The notes under the pieces: generated by a model
Databases searched by the model: none
The model's input: the letters and a program-made list of their open reading frames with translations, nothing else
Told to the model about the DNA's origin: nothing
Shown here: positions 37,478 through 46,851 of the stretch, piece after piece
How the letters are laid out: each line of letters starts with the position of its first letter
How positions within the stretch are numbered: position 1 is the stretch's first letter
Source: Cupriavidus sp. YR651
GTDB taxonomy: Bacteria; Pseudomonadota; Gammaproteobacteria; Burkholderiales; Burkholderiaceae
NCBI RefSeq assembly: GCF_900101625.1
Contig: NZ_FMYZ01000007.1
Location: forward strand, 186,001 to 250,000
DNA: 64,000 nt
Direction: 5' to 3'
Translations under genes and position numbers: made by a program

Positions 37478-38386
37478 TCAGTTGCCGTTGCCGTTGCCGC
37501 CGGCGCCCGACCCGTTCGCGCGAGCCTTGCGCACCCCGCCCGGCTCGCCGTGCAGCGCACGCCAGGCCCACAGCAGGTAGCCCGAGATGGCATACGCGAC
37601 GAACAGGCCAAACAGTGCAACCGGCGGATCAGTGGAAACCACCACGAACAACACCAGCACCAGCACCATCATGCCGAACGGCACGCGGTACCGGACGTCC
37701 AGTGCCTTGCCGCTGTAGAACGGCGCATTGGATACCATCGACAACCCCGCATACAGGGTGATCGCAAACGCGGCCCACGGCATCCACAACTCCTTGACCG
37801 GCAGCTTGTTGTCGATGGCCAGCCAGACGAAACCCGCCACCAGCGCGGCCGCGGCCGGGCTCGGCAGCCCCTGGAAGAAGCGCTTGTCCACTACGCCGAT
37901 GTTCGCGTTGAAGCGCGCCAGGCGCAGCGCGGCACAGGTGCAGTAGACAAAGGCGGCGATCCAGCCCCACTTGCCCAGGTCGTGCAGGATCCATTCGTAC
38001 ATCACCAGCGCGGGCGCCACGCCGAACGAGGTCATGTCCGAGAGCGAATCGTATTGTTCGCCAAATGCGCTTTGCGTATTGGTGATGCGTGCCACGCGGC
38101 CATCCATGCCGTCGAGCACCATCGCCGCGAAGATGGCAATGGCGGCGGCATCGAAGCGCATGTTCATCGCCTGGACGATCGCGAAGAAACCGGCGAAGAG
38201 CGCTGCCGTGGTGAACGCGTTGGGCAGCAGGTAGATCCCGCGCCGGCGCGGACGCACGTACTCGATGTCGTGCTCGTCCGCTTCGTCGAAGCCAGACTCG
38301 TTGCGCAACTGGTTGTGGCGGAACGGACGCAGATGCGTCACGTTGCCGTTGCTGACACGCTTGTTGCGTCGATTGAAGGCACCCAT
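37478..38386 (-). CDS. pssA: CDP-diacylglycerol-serine O-phosphatidyltransferase
   Basis: PssA (302 residues) makes phosphatidylserine from CDP-diacylglycerol and serine in the inner membrane. The CDP-alcohol transferase motif is read in DGMDGRVARITNTQSAFGEQYDSLSD, of which DG..AR....D...D are the catalytic positions (about residues 92-113). Several membrane helices follow, and a Gly/Asn repeat ends the protein. The start at 38386 has GGAGA upstream; the longer frame overlaps psd. Its product is the substrate of Psd, encoded 25 bases upstream. Confidence 0.93.
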   Translation of the reverse strand: MGAFNRRNKRVSNGNVTHLRPFRHNQLRNESGFDEADEHDIEYVRPRRRGIYLLPNAFTTAALFAGFFAIVQAMNMRFDAAAIAIFAAMVLDGMDGRVARITNTQSAFGEQYDSLSDMTSFGVAPALVMYEWILHDLGKWGWIAAFVYCTCAALRLARFNANIGVVDKRFFQGLPSPAAAALVAGFVWLAIDNKLPVKELWMPWAAFAITLYAGLSMVSNAPFYSGKALDVRYRVPFGMMVLVLVLFVVVSTDPPVALFGLFVAYAISGYLLWAWRALHGEPGGVRKARANGSGAGGNGNGN

Positions 38387-38411
38387 GCCAGAGTCTCCTG
38401 TCGCAGGTGAC

Positions 38412-39065
38412 TTACGATTGAACGTCAAGTTCGGCGAGCACGGTCGACGATGCCGACACCTTCTCGCCGATCGTCACGCGCGGGCGGGCGTCCACAGGCA
38501 GGTACACGTCCACACGCGAGCCGAAGCGGATGAAGCCGTAGCGCTGGCCGCGCGACAGCGTGTCACCCACCTTGGTGTAGCACAGGATGCGGCGAGCCAC
38601 CAGACCGGCCACCTGCACCAGCGTCACCAGCTGTCCGTCCTGGGCGCGGCGGATCACCACCGCATTGCGTTCGTTTTCGAGCGATGCCTTGTCCAGGTCG
38701 GCGTTGACAAACTTGCCCGGGAAGTATTCAAGCTTCTCCACCTTGCCGTCTACCGAAGCGCGGTTCGAATGCACGTTGAACACGTTCATGAACACGCTGA
38801 TCTTCAGTGCCTCGCGGCCGGCGTGCGGGTCCTGCGTCTTCTCGACCACAACGATCCGGCCATCGGCGGGCGCCAGCACGGCGTTGGGCGCGGACGGAAT
38901 CGGCCGGGGCGGGTCACGGAAGAACTGGAGCACGAAGATCGTGATGATCCACAGCGGCAGCGCCCACCAGAAGCCCGCGCTGACATGCACCAGCAGCGAG
39001 ATTACAAATGCGCCGGCCAGAAACGGCCAGCCTTCACGGGCGATCAGCGGATGAGGATAGTTCAT
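38412..39065 (-). CDS. psd: Phosphatidylserine decarboxylase proenzyme
   Basis: Psd (217 residues) turns phosphatidylserine into phosphatidylethanolamine. It belongs to the short form. Two membrane helices (about residues 15-50) precede the catalytic part with [20 protein letters not shown]. The self-cleavage site is the Gly-Ser in [12 protein letters not shown] (about residue 183), which forms the pyruvoyl group. The start at 39065 gives the membrane anchor; a longer frame adds Arg-rich sequence. It is followed by pssA. Confidence 0.94.
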   Translation of the reverse strand: MNYPHPLIAREGWPFLAGAFVISLLVHVSAGFWWALPLWIITIFVLQFFRDPPRPIPSAPNAVLAPADGRIVVVEKTQDPHAGREALKISVFMNVFNVHSNRASVDGKVEKLEYFPGKFVNADLDKASLENERNAVVIRRAQDGQLVTLVQVAGLVARRILCYTKVGDTLSRGQRYGFIRFGSRVDVYLPVDARPRVTIGEKVSASSTVLAELDVQS

Positions 39066-39208
39066 GCAAGACTTGGAATGTGGTTCAGGTAATAACAATA
39101 CGCCATGACGAGCCGACGCCGCGGGTGGCCGCGTCGCCCTCAACTCTCATCGTATCGCCGCGAAAAATAAGAAGGATTCAGGCCTGCGCCCGAAAAAGCC
39201 CGACAAGG

Positions 39209-39281
39209 ATAACAAAAAGCCGTCCAGCCTCCGCCAAAATGCCCCCTGCAACACAGGAGACCGGCGAAATGCTGGACGGCT
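39209..39281 (-). terminator. Long-stem terminator behind ilvC
   Basis: An 11-bp stem (39271-39281 with 39218-39228) encloses a 42-base loop with a small inner stem. TTTTTGTTATCC follows on the minus strand. It lies 50 bases behind the ilvC stop codon. It would lower, but perhaps not abolish, read-through to psd and pssA. Confidence 0.65.
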
Positions 39282-39331
39282 GCAGGCGTCCGGCCCCGAA
39301 AGGCCAGGCGCCCTGCCCGCTGGCAATCAGC

Positions 39332-40366
<1,035 letters not shown>

Positions 40367-40479
40367 TTAAGTCTGCGTATAAGGGGTGGCAGCGTGGCGC
40401 GGTGCGTTGTATCGGATTCTCGCGTCGCGCCGCCGGGGATACTGCGGTCGGCTTTTGGCCGTGCTGCCGGGGGCGCCGG

Positions 40480-40971
40480 TCAGACCTTCAGGATGCGTTC
40501 GCCGCGGCCGATACCGGAGCCGCCCGTACGGACGGTTTCCAGGATCGCGGTGCGGTCGATGGCATCAAGGAACGCATCCAGCTTGCCACCGTTGCCGGTC
40601 AGCTCGATGGTGTACGTCTTCTCGGTCACATCGATGATGCGGCCACGGAAGATGTCGGCGGTGCGCTTCATTTCCTCGCGCTCCTTGCCAACCGCGCGCA
40701 CCTTCACGAGCATCAGCTCGCGCTCGATGTGCGCACCTTCGGTCAGGTCGACCACCTTGACCACCTCCACCAGGCGGTTCAGATGCTTGGTGATCTGCTC
40801 GATCACGTCGTCCGAACCGGTGGTGACGATGGTCATCCGCGACAGCGACGCATCCTCGGTGGGAGCCACCGTGAGCGTCTCGATGTTGTATCCGCGTGCC
40901 GAGAAAAGGCCCACCACGCGGGACAGCGCGCCAGGTTCGTTTTCCAGCAGGACCGAAATGATGTGTCGCAT
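40480..40971 (-). CDS. ilvH: Acetolactate synthase small (regulatory) subunit
   Basis: IlvH/IlvN (163 residues) binds valine and activates the catalytic subunit. The ACT domain begins directly (ISVLLENEPGALSRVVGLFSARGYNIETL). A C-terminal ACT-like domain follows (about residues 80-160). It starts one base before ilvB ends, so it is coupled to it. The 163-residue length matches E. coli IlvH. Confidence 0.96.
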   Translation of the reverse strand: MRHIISVLLENEPGALSRVVGLFSARGYNIETLTVAPTEDASLSRMTIVTTGSDDVIEQITKHLNRLVEVVKVVDLTEGAHIERELMLVKVRAVGKEREEMKRTADIFRGRIIDVTEKTYTIELTGNGGKLDAFLDAIDRTAILETVRTGGSGIGRGERILKV

Positions 40972-42735
40972 TTACAGGTCCTCCGCGCCGAGCAGCATTT
41001 CGGAGATCCCCTTGCCGGCCTGGACCATCGGCCACACGTTCTCGGTGGGGTCGGTCTGGAAGTCCAGGAACACAGTACGATCCTTGAGTCGGAAAGCCTC
41101 ACGCAACGCCGGTTCCACGTCGGAGGTCTTCTCCACGCGCATGCCCACGTGCCCGAAGGCCTCGGCCAGTTTGACGAAGTCAGGCAGCGCGGTCATGTAG
41201 GAATGCGAGTAGCGGTTGTCGTACTCGATTTCCTGCCACTGGCGCACCATGCCCAGATAGCCGTTGTTCAGCGAGCAGATCTTGATCGGGGTGTCGTACT
41301 GCAGGCAGGTCGACAGTTCCTGGATGCACATCTGGATCGAGCCCTCACCGGTGATGGTGACGACTTCCTTGTCCGGGAACGCCTTCTTGATGCCCATTGC
41401 GTACGGCAGGCCCACGCCCATCGTGCCCAGGCCGCCGGAGTTGATCCAGCGGCGCGGCTCGTCGAACTTGTAGAACTGCGCGGCCCACATCTGGTGCTGA
41501 CCGACGTCGGAGCAAATATAGGCGTCGCCCTTGGTCAGTTCCCAGATCTTTTCCACCACGTATTGCGGCTTGATGATCTCGGAGCTGCGGTCGTACTTCA
41601 GGCAATCCACCGAACGCCATTGCTCGATCTGGTCCCACCACTTGGCCAGCGCCTCGCGCTTCGGCTTGACGTCGCTGGCCTGAAGCTGGGCGATCAGCTC
41701 CTGCAGCACGTCCTTGACGTTGCCGACGATCGGAATGTCCACCTTCACGCGCTTCGAGATCGACGACGGGTCGATATCGATATGGATGATCTTGCGCGCC
41801 TGGGCGGTGAAATGCGCCGGGTTGCCGATAACGCGGTCGTCAAACCGCGCACCGATGGCGATCAGCACGTCGCAGTTCTGCATGGCCATGTTGGCCTCAT
41901 ACGTGCCGTGCATGCCGAGCATGCCGACGAACTGCTTGCTGGTACCCGGGAACGCGCCCAGGCCCATCAGCGTGTTGGTCACCGGGTGGCCCGTGATCGC
42001 AGCCAGCTGACGCAGTTCGTCGCTGGCATTGGCCAGCACCACGCCGCCGCCGGAGTAGATGAACGGCCGTTCCGCGCCCTGCAGCAGGGCCACGGCCTTG
42101 CGGATCTGGCCCGAGTGTCCCTTGTTCACCGGGTTGTACGAGCGCATGTCGATCGACTTCGGATACTCGTACTTGCAGGAATTGCGGGAAACGTCCTTCG
42201 GAATGTCCACGACCACGGGGCCCGGACGGCCGGTGGCAGCAATGAAGAAGGCCTTCTTGATGGTCGCCGCCAGGTCGCGCACGTCCTTCACGAGGAAGTT
42301 GTGCTTGACGATCGGACGGGTGATGCCCACCGTATCGCACTCCTGGAAGGCGTCCTGGCCAATGGCGTGGGTCGGCACGTTGCCGGTGATCACCACCATC
42401 GGGATCGAGTCCAGGTAGGCCGTGGCGATACCGGTCACGGCATTGGTCACGCCAGGCCCCGAGGTCACCAGGGCGACGCCCACCTTGCCGGTCGCACGTG
42501 CATAGCCGTCTGCGGCATGGACCGCGGCCTGCTCGTGGCGCACCAGGATGTGCTCGAACTTCTTTTGCTTGTGGAGCTCGTCGTAGATATACAGCACCGC
42601 GCCGCCGGGGTAGCCCCAGACGAATTCGACGCCTTCTTCGGCGAGTGCGTGAACGAGAATTTCCGCACCGATCATTTCGGGTGCGGCAGATGAATTGCTG
42701 TCTGCGTGGGAGAATTCCGCGCTGGGCATGTTCAT
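40972..42735 (-). CDS. ilvB: Acetolactate synthase large (catalytic) subunit
   Basis: IlvB/IlvI (587 residues) is a thiamine diphosphate enzyme that condenses two pyruvates, or pyruvate and 2-oxobutyrate. The catalytic Glu is in VRHEQAAVHAADGYARATGK, and the cofactor motif spans GEGSIQMCIQEL to LNNGYLGMVRQW (about residues 443-480). The usual GDG reads GEG here, a variant I believe is common in Burkholderiales. The start at 42735 has AAGGA upstream; a second ATG lies two codons on. It heads the ilvB-ilvH-ilvC group. Confidence 0.95.
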   Translation of the reverse strand: MNMPSAEFSHADSNSSAAPEMIGAEILVHALAEEGVEFVWGYPGGAVLYIYDELHKQKKFEHILVRHEQAAVHAADGYARATGKVGVALVTSGPGVTNAVTGIATAYLDSIPMVVITGNVPTHAIGQDAFQECDTVGITRPIVKHNFLVKDVRDLAATIKKAFFIAATGRPGPVVVDIPKDVSRNSCKYEYPKSIDMRSYNPVNKGHSGQIRKAVALLQGAERPFIYSGGGVVLANASDELRQLAAITGHPVTNTLMGLGAFPGTSKQFVGMLGMHGTYEANMAMQNCDVLIAIGARFDDRVIGNPAHFTAQARKIIHIDIDPSSISKRVKVDIPIVGNVKDVLQELIAQLQASDVKPKREALAKWWDQIEQWRSVDCLKYDRSSEIIKPQYVVEKIWELTKGDAYICSDVGQHQMWAAQFYKFDEPRRWINSGGLGTMGVGLPYAMGIKKAFPDKEVVTITGEGSIQMCIQELSTCLQYDTPIKICSLNNGYLGMVRQWQEIEYDNRYSHSYMTALPDFVKLAEAFGHVGMRVEKTSDVEPALREAFRLKDRTVFLDFQTDPTENVWPMVQAGKGISEMLLGAEDL

Positions 42736-42881
42736 TTCAGTCCTTTGCAATTTTCGGCAAAAAATTGTTTGGATGCTCTCTGCCGGGCTTGTGGCTCGGG
42801 TTCAAGCGGTGCGCGTCTGCATGAGGAGACCGCCTCATAAGCGGTCTGATGAGACAACCACTGATGTCGTGTGAACCGTCG

Positions 42882-42910
42882 ATGATACTGCAATGCACCA
42901 GCGCGGTCTA
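42882..42910 (-). promoter_or_regulatory. Candidate sigma-70 promoter of ilvB
   Basis: On the minus strand TAGACC (42910-42905) and TATCAT (42887-42882) are 17 bases apart. It predicts a leader of about 140 bases. Confidence 0.45.
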
Positions 42911-43022
42911 CGGTCCCTCCGCGCTTTTTGCGAAGCGCGCACCGACCCGGCGCATCCGGCACAAGAACCCCCGACGCCGACGCACGCCGCAGTCGAATTC
43001 ATGTCTGCACTTCAATACAGGA

Positions 43023-43053
43023 TTGACCCAAATCAGCGGTTTTTTGCTAGCAT
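43023..43053 (+). promoter_or_regulatory. Candidate promoter of the ECF sigma gene
   Basis: TTGACC (43023-43028) and TAGCAT (43048-43053) are 19 bases apart, which is long, but TG stands one base before the -10 element (extended -10). No clear ECF-type AAC/CGT pair was recognised. Confidence 0.4.
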
Positions 43054-43133
43054 CGCAGACATTTCCCCACTGCCGCAGGTCTTACGCGGCACATTTCACT
43101 CCGTTTCCGCGCCCACCCGCCGTATTTGCCTGA

Positions 43134-43700
43134 ATGGCCTCCGACAAGGAACTCTCCGACTTTCTCGCCAGCGTGGAGCGACGCGCCTTCAAGCAGGCCG
43201 TATTCGCCGTGCGAGACGACGAAGCCGCGCTGGACATCGTGCAGGACGCCATGATCAAGCTGGCGGAGAAATACGGCGACAAGAGTGCCGCCGAACTCCC
43301 GCCGCTGTTCCAGCGCATCCTGCAGAACACCATCCACGACTGGTTCCGGCGCCAGAAGGTGCGGAACACCTGGGTCACACTGTTCTCCAACCTGCGCGAC
43401 GACCGCGAAGGTGACGATAATGACCTGCTCGACACACTGGAGGCCCAGGCTGGCACGGAATCGGCGGAAAGCAGTGCCGACAAGGTGGAACGGGCACAGG
43501 TCATGCAGATCATCGAGCAGGAAATCCAGCGTCTGCCCACGCGTCAACGCGAAGCTTTTCTGATGCGTTACTGGGAGGATATGGACGTGGCCGAGACCGC
43601 AGCTGTCATGGGCTGCTCCGAAGGCAGCGTCAAGACGCACTGTTCCCGTGCAACGCATACGCTGGCACAAGCATTGCGCGCACGGGGGGTCCGACTATGA
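43134..43700 (+). CDS. ECF-type RNA polymerase sigma factor
   Basis: A 188-residue sigma-70 family factor of the ECF type. Region 2 covers about residues 10-75 (ALDIVQDAMIKLAEKYGD, FQRILQNTIHDWFRRQK), and region 4 about residues 125-180 (IQRLPTRQREAFLMRYWED, then MGCSEGSVKTHCSRATHTL). A linker of about 35 acidic residues separates them. The next gene overlaps by four bases (ATGA) and encodes a membrane protein of DUF3619, probably its anti-sigma partner. The signal it responds to is unknown. Confidence 0.93.
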   Translation: MASDKELSDFLASVERRAFKQAVFAVRDDEAALDIVQDAMIKLAEKYGDKSAAELPPLFQRILQNTIHDWFRRQKVRNTWVTLFSNLRDDREGDDNDLLDTLEAQAGTESAESSADKVERAQVMQIIEQEIQRLPTRQREAFLMRYWEDMDVAETAAVMGCSEGSVKTHCSRATHTLAQALRARGVRL

Positions 43701-44131
43701 GCAGAAACGAACGAGATATCCAGGAACGCCGCTTCGCCCGCGAGATCCGCTCGGCACTCGATGCCTCCGCGGACGCCCTGCCGGCGGACATTTCCGAACG
43801 GCTGGCAGCCGCGCGGCGAATGGCGCTCGCCGCCAGGAAGGCCGAGGCTCCGGTGCGCGTGCCACAACTGGCGCTGCCCGGCGCGCATGGCCCCGTGTTC
43901 GAGGAAGACGAGGACACGCCCATGCACCGGGCCGGGGCATGGCTGCGCCGGCTTGCCCTTGTCTGGACGCTGGTGGTCCTCGTTGTCGGACTCATCGGTA
44001 TCTATCACTGGCAACAGCAGAAGCGCGTGGAGGAGCTGGCGGATGTGGACGCCGCCATGCTGCTTGACGACCTGCCGCCTACGGCCTACGCCGATCAGGG
44101 CTTCCACGTGTTCCTGAAGCGCGGGCAATAG
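43697..44131 (+). CDS. DUF3619 membrane protein, probable anti-sigma factor
   Basis: A 144-residue protein with a cytosolic N-terminal part of about 85 residues (ERRFAREIRSALDASADALP), one membrane helix (about residues 93-113) and a short periplasmic tail. This layout and the four-base overlap with the ECF sigma gene are those of an anti-sigma factor. No zinc-binding HxxxCxxC motif is present. The role is inferred from position. DUF3106 follows after one base. Confidence 0.85.
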   Translation: MSRNERDIQERRFAREIRSALDASADALPADISERLAAARRMALAARKAEAPVRVPQLALPGAHGPVFEEDEDTPMHRAGAWLRRLALVWTLVVLVVGLIGIYHWQQQKRVEELADVDAAMLLDDLPPTAYADQGFHVFLKRGQ

Positions 44132-44132
44132 G

Positions 44133-44912
44133 ATGGCTCGCGCTACTTCCCGCTCCGACGCCTTCCGTCGCCGGCTAGCCGGCGTATGTGCGGCCGGGCT
44201 GATGGCCGCCGCCATGGCTGGCGTGGCCGTCACCGCCGCACAGGCGCAGGGGCCGGGCGCGACCGCGCCGGCACCGCACATCATCAACGCCCACCCCACC
44301 TGGACCGAACTGTCGCCCGCGCACCAGCGCGTGCTGGCGCCACTGCAGCCGCTCTGGGACACCATTCCCGAGCTGAACCGGCGCAAGTGGCAGCGCATCG
44401 CCGACCGCTACCCGACACTCAAGCCCGAGGAACAGGCGCGCCTGCAAACCCGCATGGCCGAGTGGGTCAGCATGACCCCGCAGGAGCGACGCCTGGCGCG
44501 CGAGAACTACCAGATCACCCGCACGCTGCCGGCGGAAAAGAAGGCGGAAGCGTGGGATCGCTACCAGCAACTGCCGGAAGAGCAAAAGAAGAAGCTCGCT
44601 GCCGCAGAAAAGGTGCCGCGCCGCCCGGGCGCCGTCAGCGCGCTGCCGTCCGGCAAGCGGCTGCCAGCCGACACCAGCCATCAGATCCGGCCCGAGAAGA
44701 AGCCCGCCAGCGCACCGGATGCGATGCCGGCCGCCACGCCGGCCCAGGCTGTCGCCAGCACACCCGCCGTCGCGGCGTCCGCGCCAACGGCCCCGGCACC
44801 CGCCCCGGCCGTGAGCGCGCCGACATCGGCCACGCCGGCACCGACGCTCGCGCCGCCGGTCACCGGGGAGGCCGCCACGGACATCACCACCCAGGACGCG
44901 CCGCGCCAATAA
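44133..44912 (+). CDS. DUF3106 exported protein
   Basis: A 259-residue periplasmic or secreted protein. A signal peptide (residues 1-40, ending TAAQAQ) precedes a helical domain with TWTELSPAHQRVLAPLQPLW and repeated Trp/Arg helices (WQRIADRYPTLKPEEQARLQ, MAEWVSMTPQERR), the DUF3106 pattern. The C-terminal half is a low-complexity Ala/Pro/Thr tail. It is the third gene of the sigma factor operon and may be the sensed or controlled periplasmic component. Confidence 0.85.
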   Translation: MARATSRSDAFRRRLAGVCAAGLMAAAMAGVAVTAAQAQGPGATAPAPHIINAHPTWTELSPAHQRVLAPLQPLWDTIPELNRRKWQRIADRYPTLKPEEQARLQTRMAEWVSMTPQERRLARENYQITRTLPAEKKAEAWDRYQQLPEEQKKKLAAAEKVPRRPGAVSALPSGKRLPADTSHQIRPEKKPASAPDAMPAATPAQAVASTPAVAASAPTAPAPAPAVSAPTSATPAPTLAPPVTGEAATDITTQDAPRQ

Positions 44913-45174
44913 GCGCGGACGGCCCTGAGCCGTCTCCAGGCCATCCCCAGTTCGCCCGTCGCGTCGTCAACCGGTAACCCACCCGAAACTGGCACGCCGT
45001 CGGCCCGGGTCGGCCCCAAGCGGCCAGCGAGGCAGGTTTTGGCATAATTGCCGCTTCCCGGACTTGCACTGATCGACGCACCGGCCACCGGGCCATGCCG
45101 ACCCTCGGGTCAGCCCACCGCTCTGCCGCCTGACTCCGCATCCGCTACCTGCCACGAACCGATCGCCTCGCGCC

Positions 45175-45717
45175 ATGCCTGCTGCCACGTCTGCCGCTTC
45201 TCCCCCCGCTTCGCCCGATCGCGCCATCCGCACGCCCACGCTGCGCCGCCGGCTGACGTGCATGCTGTACGAGGGTGTGCTGCTGTTTGGCGTGCTGATG
45301 GCCGCCAGCGCGGTCTATGTGCTCGTTCGGCCGCTGCTGCAACAGCATGGGCTTGATCGCCCCTACGTCGACCAAGCGTGGATGTTCGTCGTGCTCGGTT
45401 TCTATTTCACGTGGTTCTGGCAACGCAACGGCCAGACGCTGGCGATGCAGACCTGGCGGATCCGGCTGGAGACCGCCGCTGGCGTGCCTCCGCGCTGGCC
45501 GCGGGCCGCGCTGCGTTTCGTGCTGGCGTGGCTGTGGCTGCCGCCGGCGGCAGTGGTCGGCCACGCGTTGGGGCTGACCCGGGGCCCGTTCGTCGGCGCG
45601 CTGGCCGCCGGCCTGCTGATCTGGATCTCGCTGGCGTGGCTGGATCCGCGCCGGCAATTCCTGCATGACCGCCTGGCCGGCACCCGACTGACCGACCTGC
45701 GCCCCGCCAAGTCATGA
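45175..45717 (+). CDS. RDD family membrane protein
   Basis: A 180-residue inner-membrane protein with the RDD pattern: Arg in TLRRRLTCMLYEGVLLF, later MQTWRIRLET, and a C-terminal DPRRQFLHDRLAGTRLTDL. Four hydrophobic segments are seen (about residues 28-50, 66-82, 108-128 and 135-152). The function of RDD proteins is not settled; some act in ion transport. The ATG of the next gene overlaps its stop codon (ATGA). A CATAAT hexamer lies at 45044, but without a fitting -35 element. Confidence 0.88.
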   Translation: MPAATSAASPPASPDRAIRTPTLRRRLTCMLYEGVLLFGVLMAASAVYVLVRPLLQQHGLDRPYVDQAWMFVVLGFYFTWFWQRNGQTLAMQTWRIRLETAAGVPPRWPRAALRFVLAWLWLPPAAVVGHALGLTRGPFVGALAAGLLIWISLAWLDPRRQFLHDRLAGTRLTDLRPAKS

Positions 45718-46727
45718 GCCTCACGGCCGCCGCCCTGCGCCGCGCCGCCGTAGCCATCCAGGCAACGGCGGCCAGCGGGCTGGCGGCGGGGCTGGCTGTC
45801 TGGGCCGGCTGGCCGTGGCCATTGGCGATCGGCACCGGCGGGCTAGCGGTGCTGATCGGCTTCGGTGCCGGCGTTGCCATCGCCTTTGGCGCCACGCTGG
45901 GTGGCCTGGGCATCGCGCCTGCCGAACGTCCCCCGCTCCCGGCCGATGCCCCCCGGCGCCAGCGGCTTGGCATGACCAGCGCGCTGGTCTGCTACCTGGG
46001 GGAATGCCAATCCGTCTTCCGCATGTTCAACTGGCTGCAGCCATTTCGCTCGCAGCTGCGCTTCGCGGCGCCCGCCGCCAGCGGCCCCGGGCGCGATGCG
46101 CCAACCGTGCTGCTCGTCCACGGCTACGGCTGTAACCAAGCGATCTGGCTCGATATGGCGCCCTCACTCGCCGCGGCGGGCTATCGCTGCGAAGGGATCG
46201 ACCTGGAGCCCGTGCTCGGCGATATCGACGACTATGCGCCCACGCTCCTGGCGCACATGCGAGACATCCGATCGCGCACCGGACGCGCCCCGCTGCTGCT
46301 CTGCCACAGCATGGGTGGACTGGCCGCGCGCGCGGCGCAAGTGCTCGCTCTCGCCGACACCTGCTCCGCACCGCCGTGCGCCGGCATCGTGACGCTTGGT
46401 AGTCCGCACCATGGCTGCGCACTGGCGCGCTTCGGCAGCGGCCGCAATGCGCGGCAAATGCGTTGGGCGAGTCCCTGGCTTGCCACCCTTGCCGCTGCGG
46501 AATCGCCTGCCATGCGGGCACGCATCGTTTCGATCTTCAGCTGGCACGATTCGATTGCCGGCCCGCCTGGCACGTCGTGGCTCGACGGCGCGCGCCATCT
46601 CGCGCTGGACGGGATCGGCCACGTTTCATTGTTGCGGCACCCGCGCGCGATAGCGGCCACGCTCGACGCGCTGGCCATGCTCGGTGCCGATGCGACGGCA
46701 CCCCCACGCGCAACCGCCACGCACTGA
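45714..46727 (+). CDS. Alpha/beta hydrolase, lipase-like
   Basis: A 337-residue protein with two N-terminal hydrophobic helices (about residues 10-65) that anchor it in the membrane, then an alpha/beta hydrolase domain. The oxyanion stretch is TVLLVHGYGCNQAIW (about residues 131-145), and the nucleophile elbow CHSMGG gives Ser199. Late residues GIGHVSLL contain the probable catalytic His. It looks like a triacylglycerol lipase or esterase. It overlaps the RDD gene. The substrate is unknown. Confidence 0.85.
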   Translation: MSLTAAALRRAAVAIQATAASGLAAGLAVWAGWPWPLAIGTGGLAVLIGFGAGVAIAFGATLGGLGIAPAERPPLPADAPRRQRLGMTSALVCYLGECQSVFRMFNWLQPFRSQLRFAAPAASGPGRDAPTVLLVHGYGCNQAIWLDMAPSLAAAGYRCEGIDLEPVLGDIDDYAPTLLAHMRDIRSRTGRAPLLLCHSMGGLAARAAQVLALADTCSAPPCAGIVTLGSPHHGCALARFGSGRNARQMRWASPWLATLAAAESPAMRARIVSIFSWHDSIAGPPGTSWLDGARHLALDGIGHVSLLRHPRAIAATLDALAMLGADATAPPRATATH

Positions 46728-46768
46728 CCGCGCCGACACCCGCCGCGCGTGCCCGCCACATTGCGCGG

Positions 46769-46808
46769 GGTTCATATGACATTCATGTTTCCGTCACGGT
46801 ATCGTCAT
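46769..46808 (+). promoter_or_regulatory. Two tandem PhoB boxes upstream of the metallophosphoesterase gene
   Basis: Four 7-base units are spaced exactly 11 bases apart: GGTTCAT, CATTCAT, CCGTCAC and TCGTCAT, with 4-base spacers ATGA, GTTT and GGTA. PhoB binds direct 7-base repeats (consensus CTGTCAT) with 4-base spacers, two per box. The two downstream units fit best. The last unit overlaps an ATG at 46807, so the true translation start is probably later. A clear -10 element was not recognised. Confidence 0.6.
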
Positions 46809-46851
46809 GCCGCGCTGGCCCAATGCAGCCATCGCCGATACCGGGGCCGCC

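Larger units (their letters stand above)
42736..43133. other. Divergent control region of ilvB and the ECF sigma gene
   Basis: About 398 bases with outward promoters on each side. A 7-bp hairpin lies in the ilvB leader (42827-42833 with 42841-42847) without a T-run. No leader ORF rich in Ile, Val or Leu codons is seen, so the attenuator found at leuA has no counterpart here. Confidence 0.5.

Noticed and set aside
42736..42900. Possible leader peptide or attenuator for ilvB
   Set aside because: A 33-codon frame ends near the ribosome site, but it has only one Ile, two Leu and no Val, and no terminator stem with T-run lies before ilvB.
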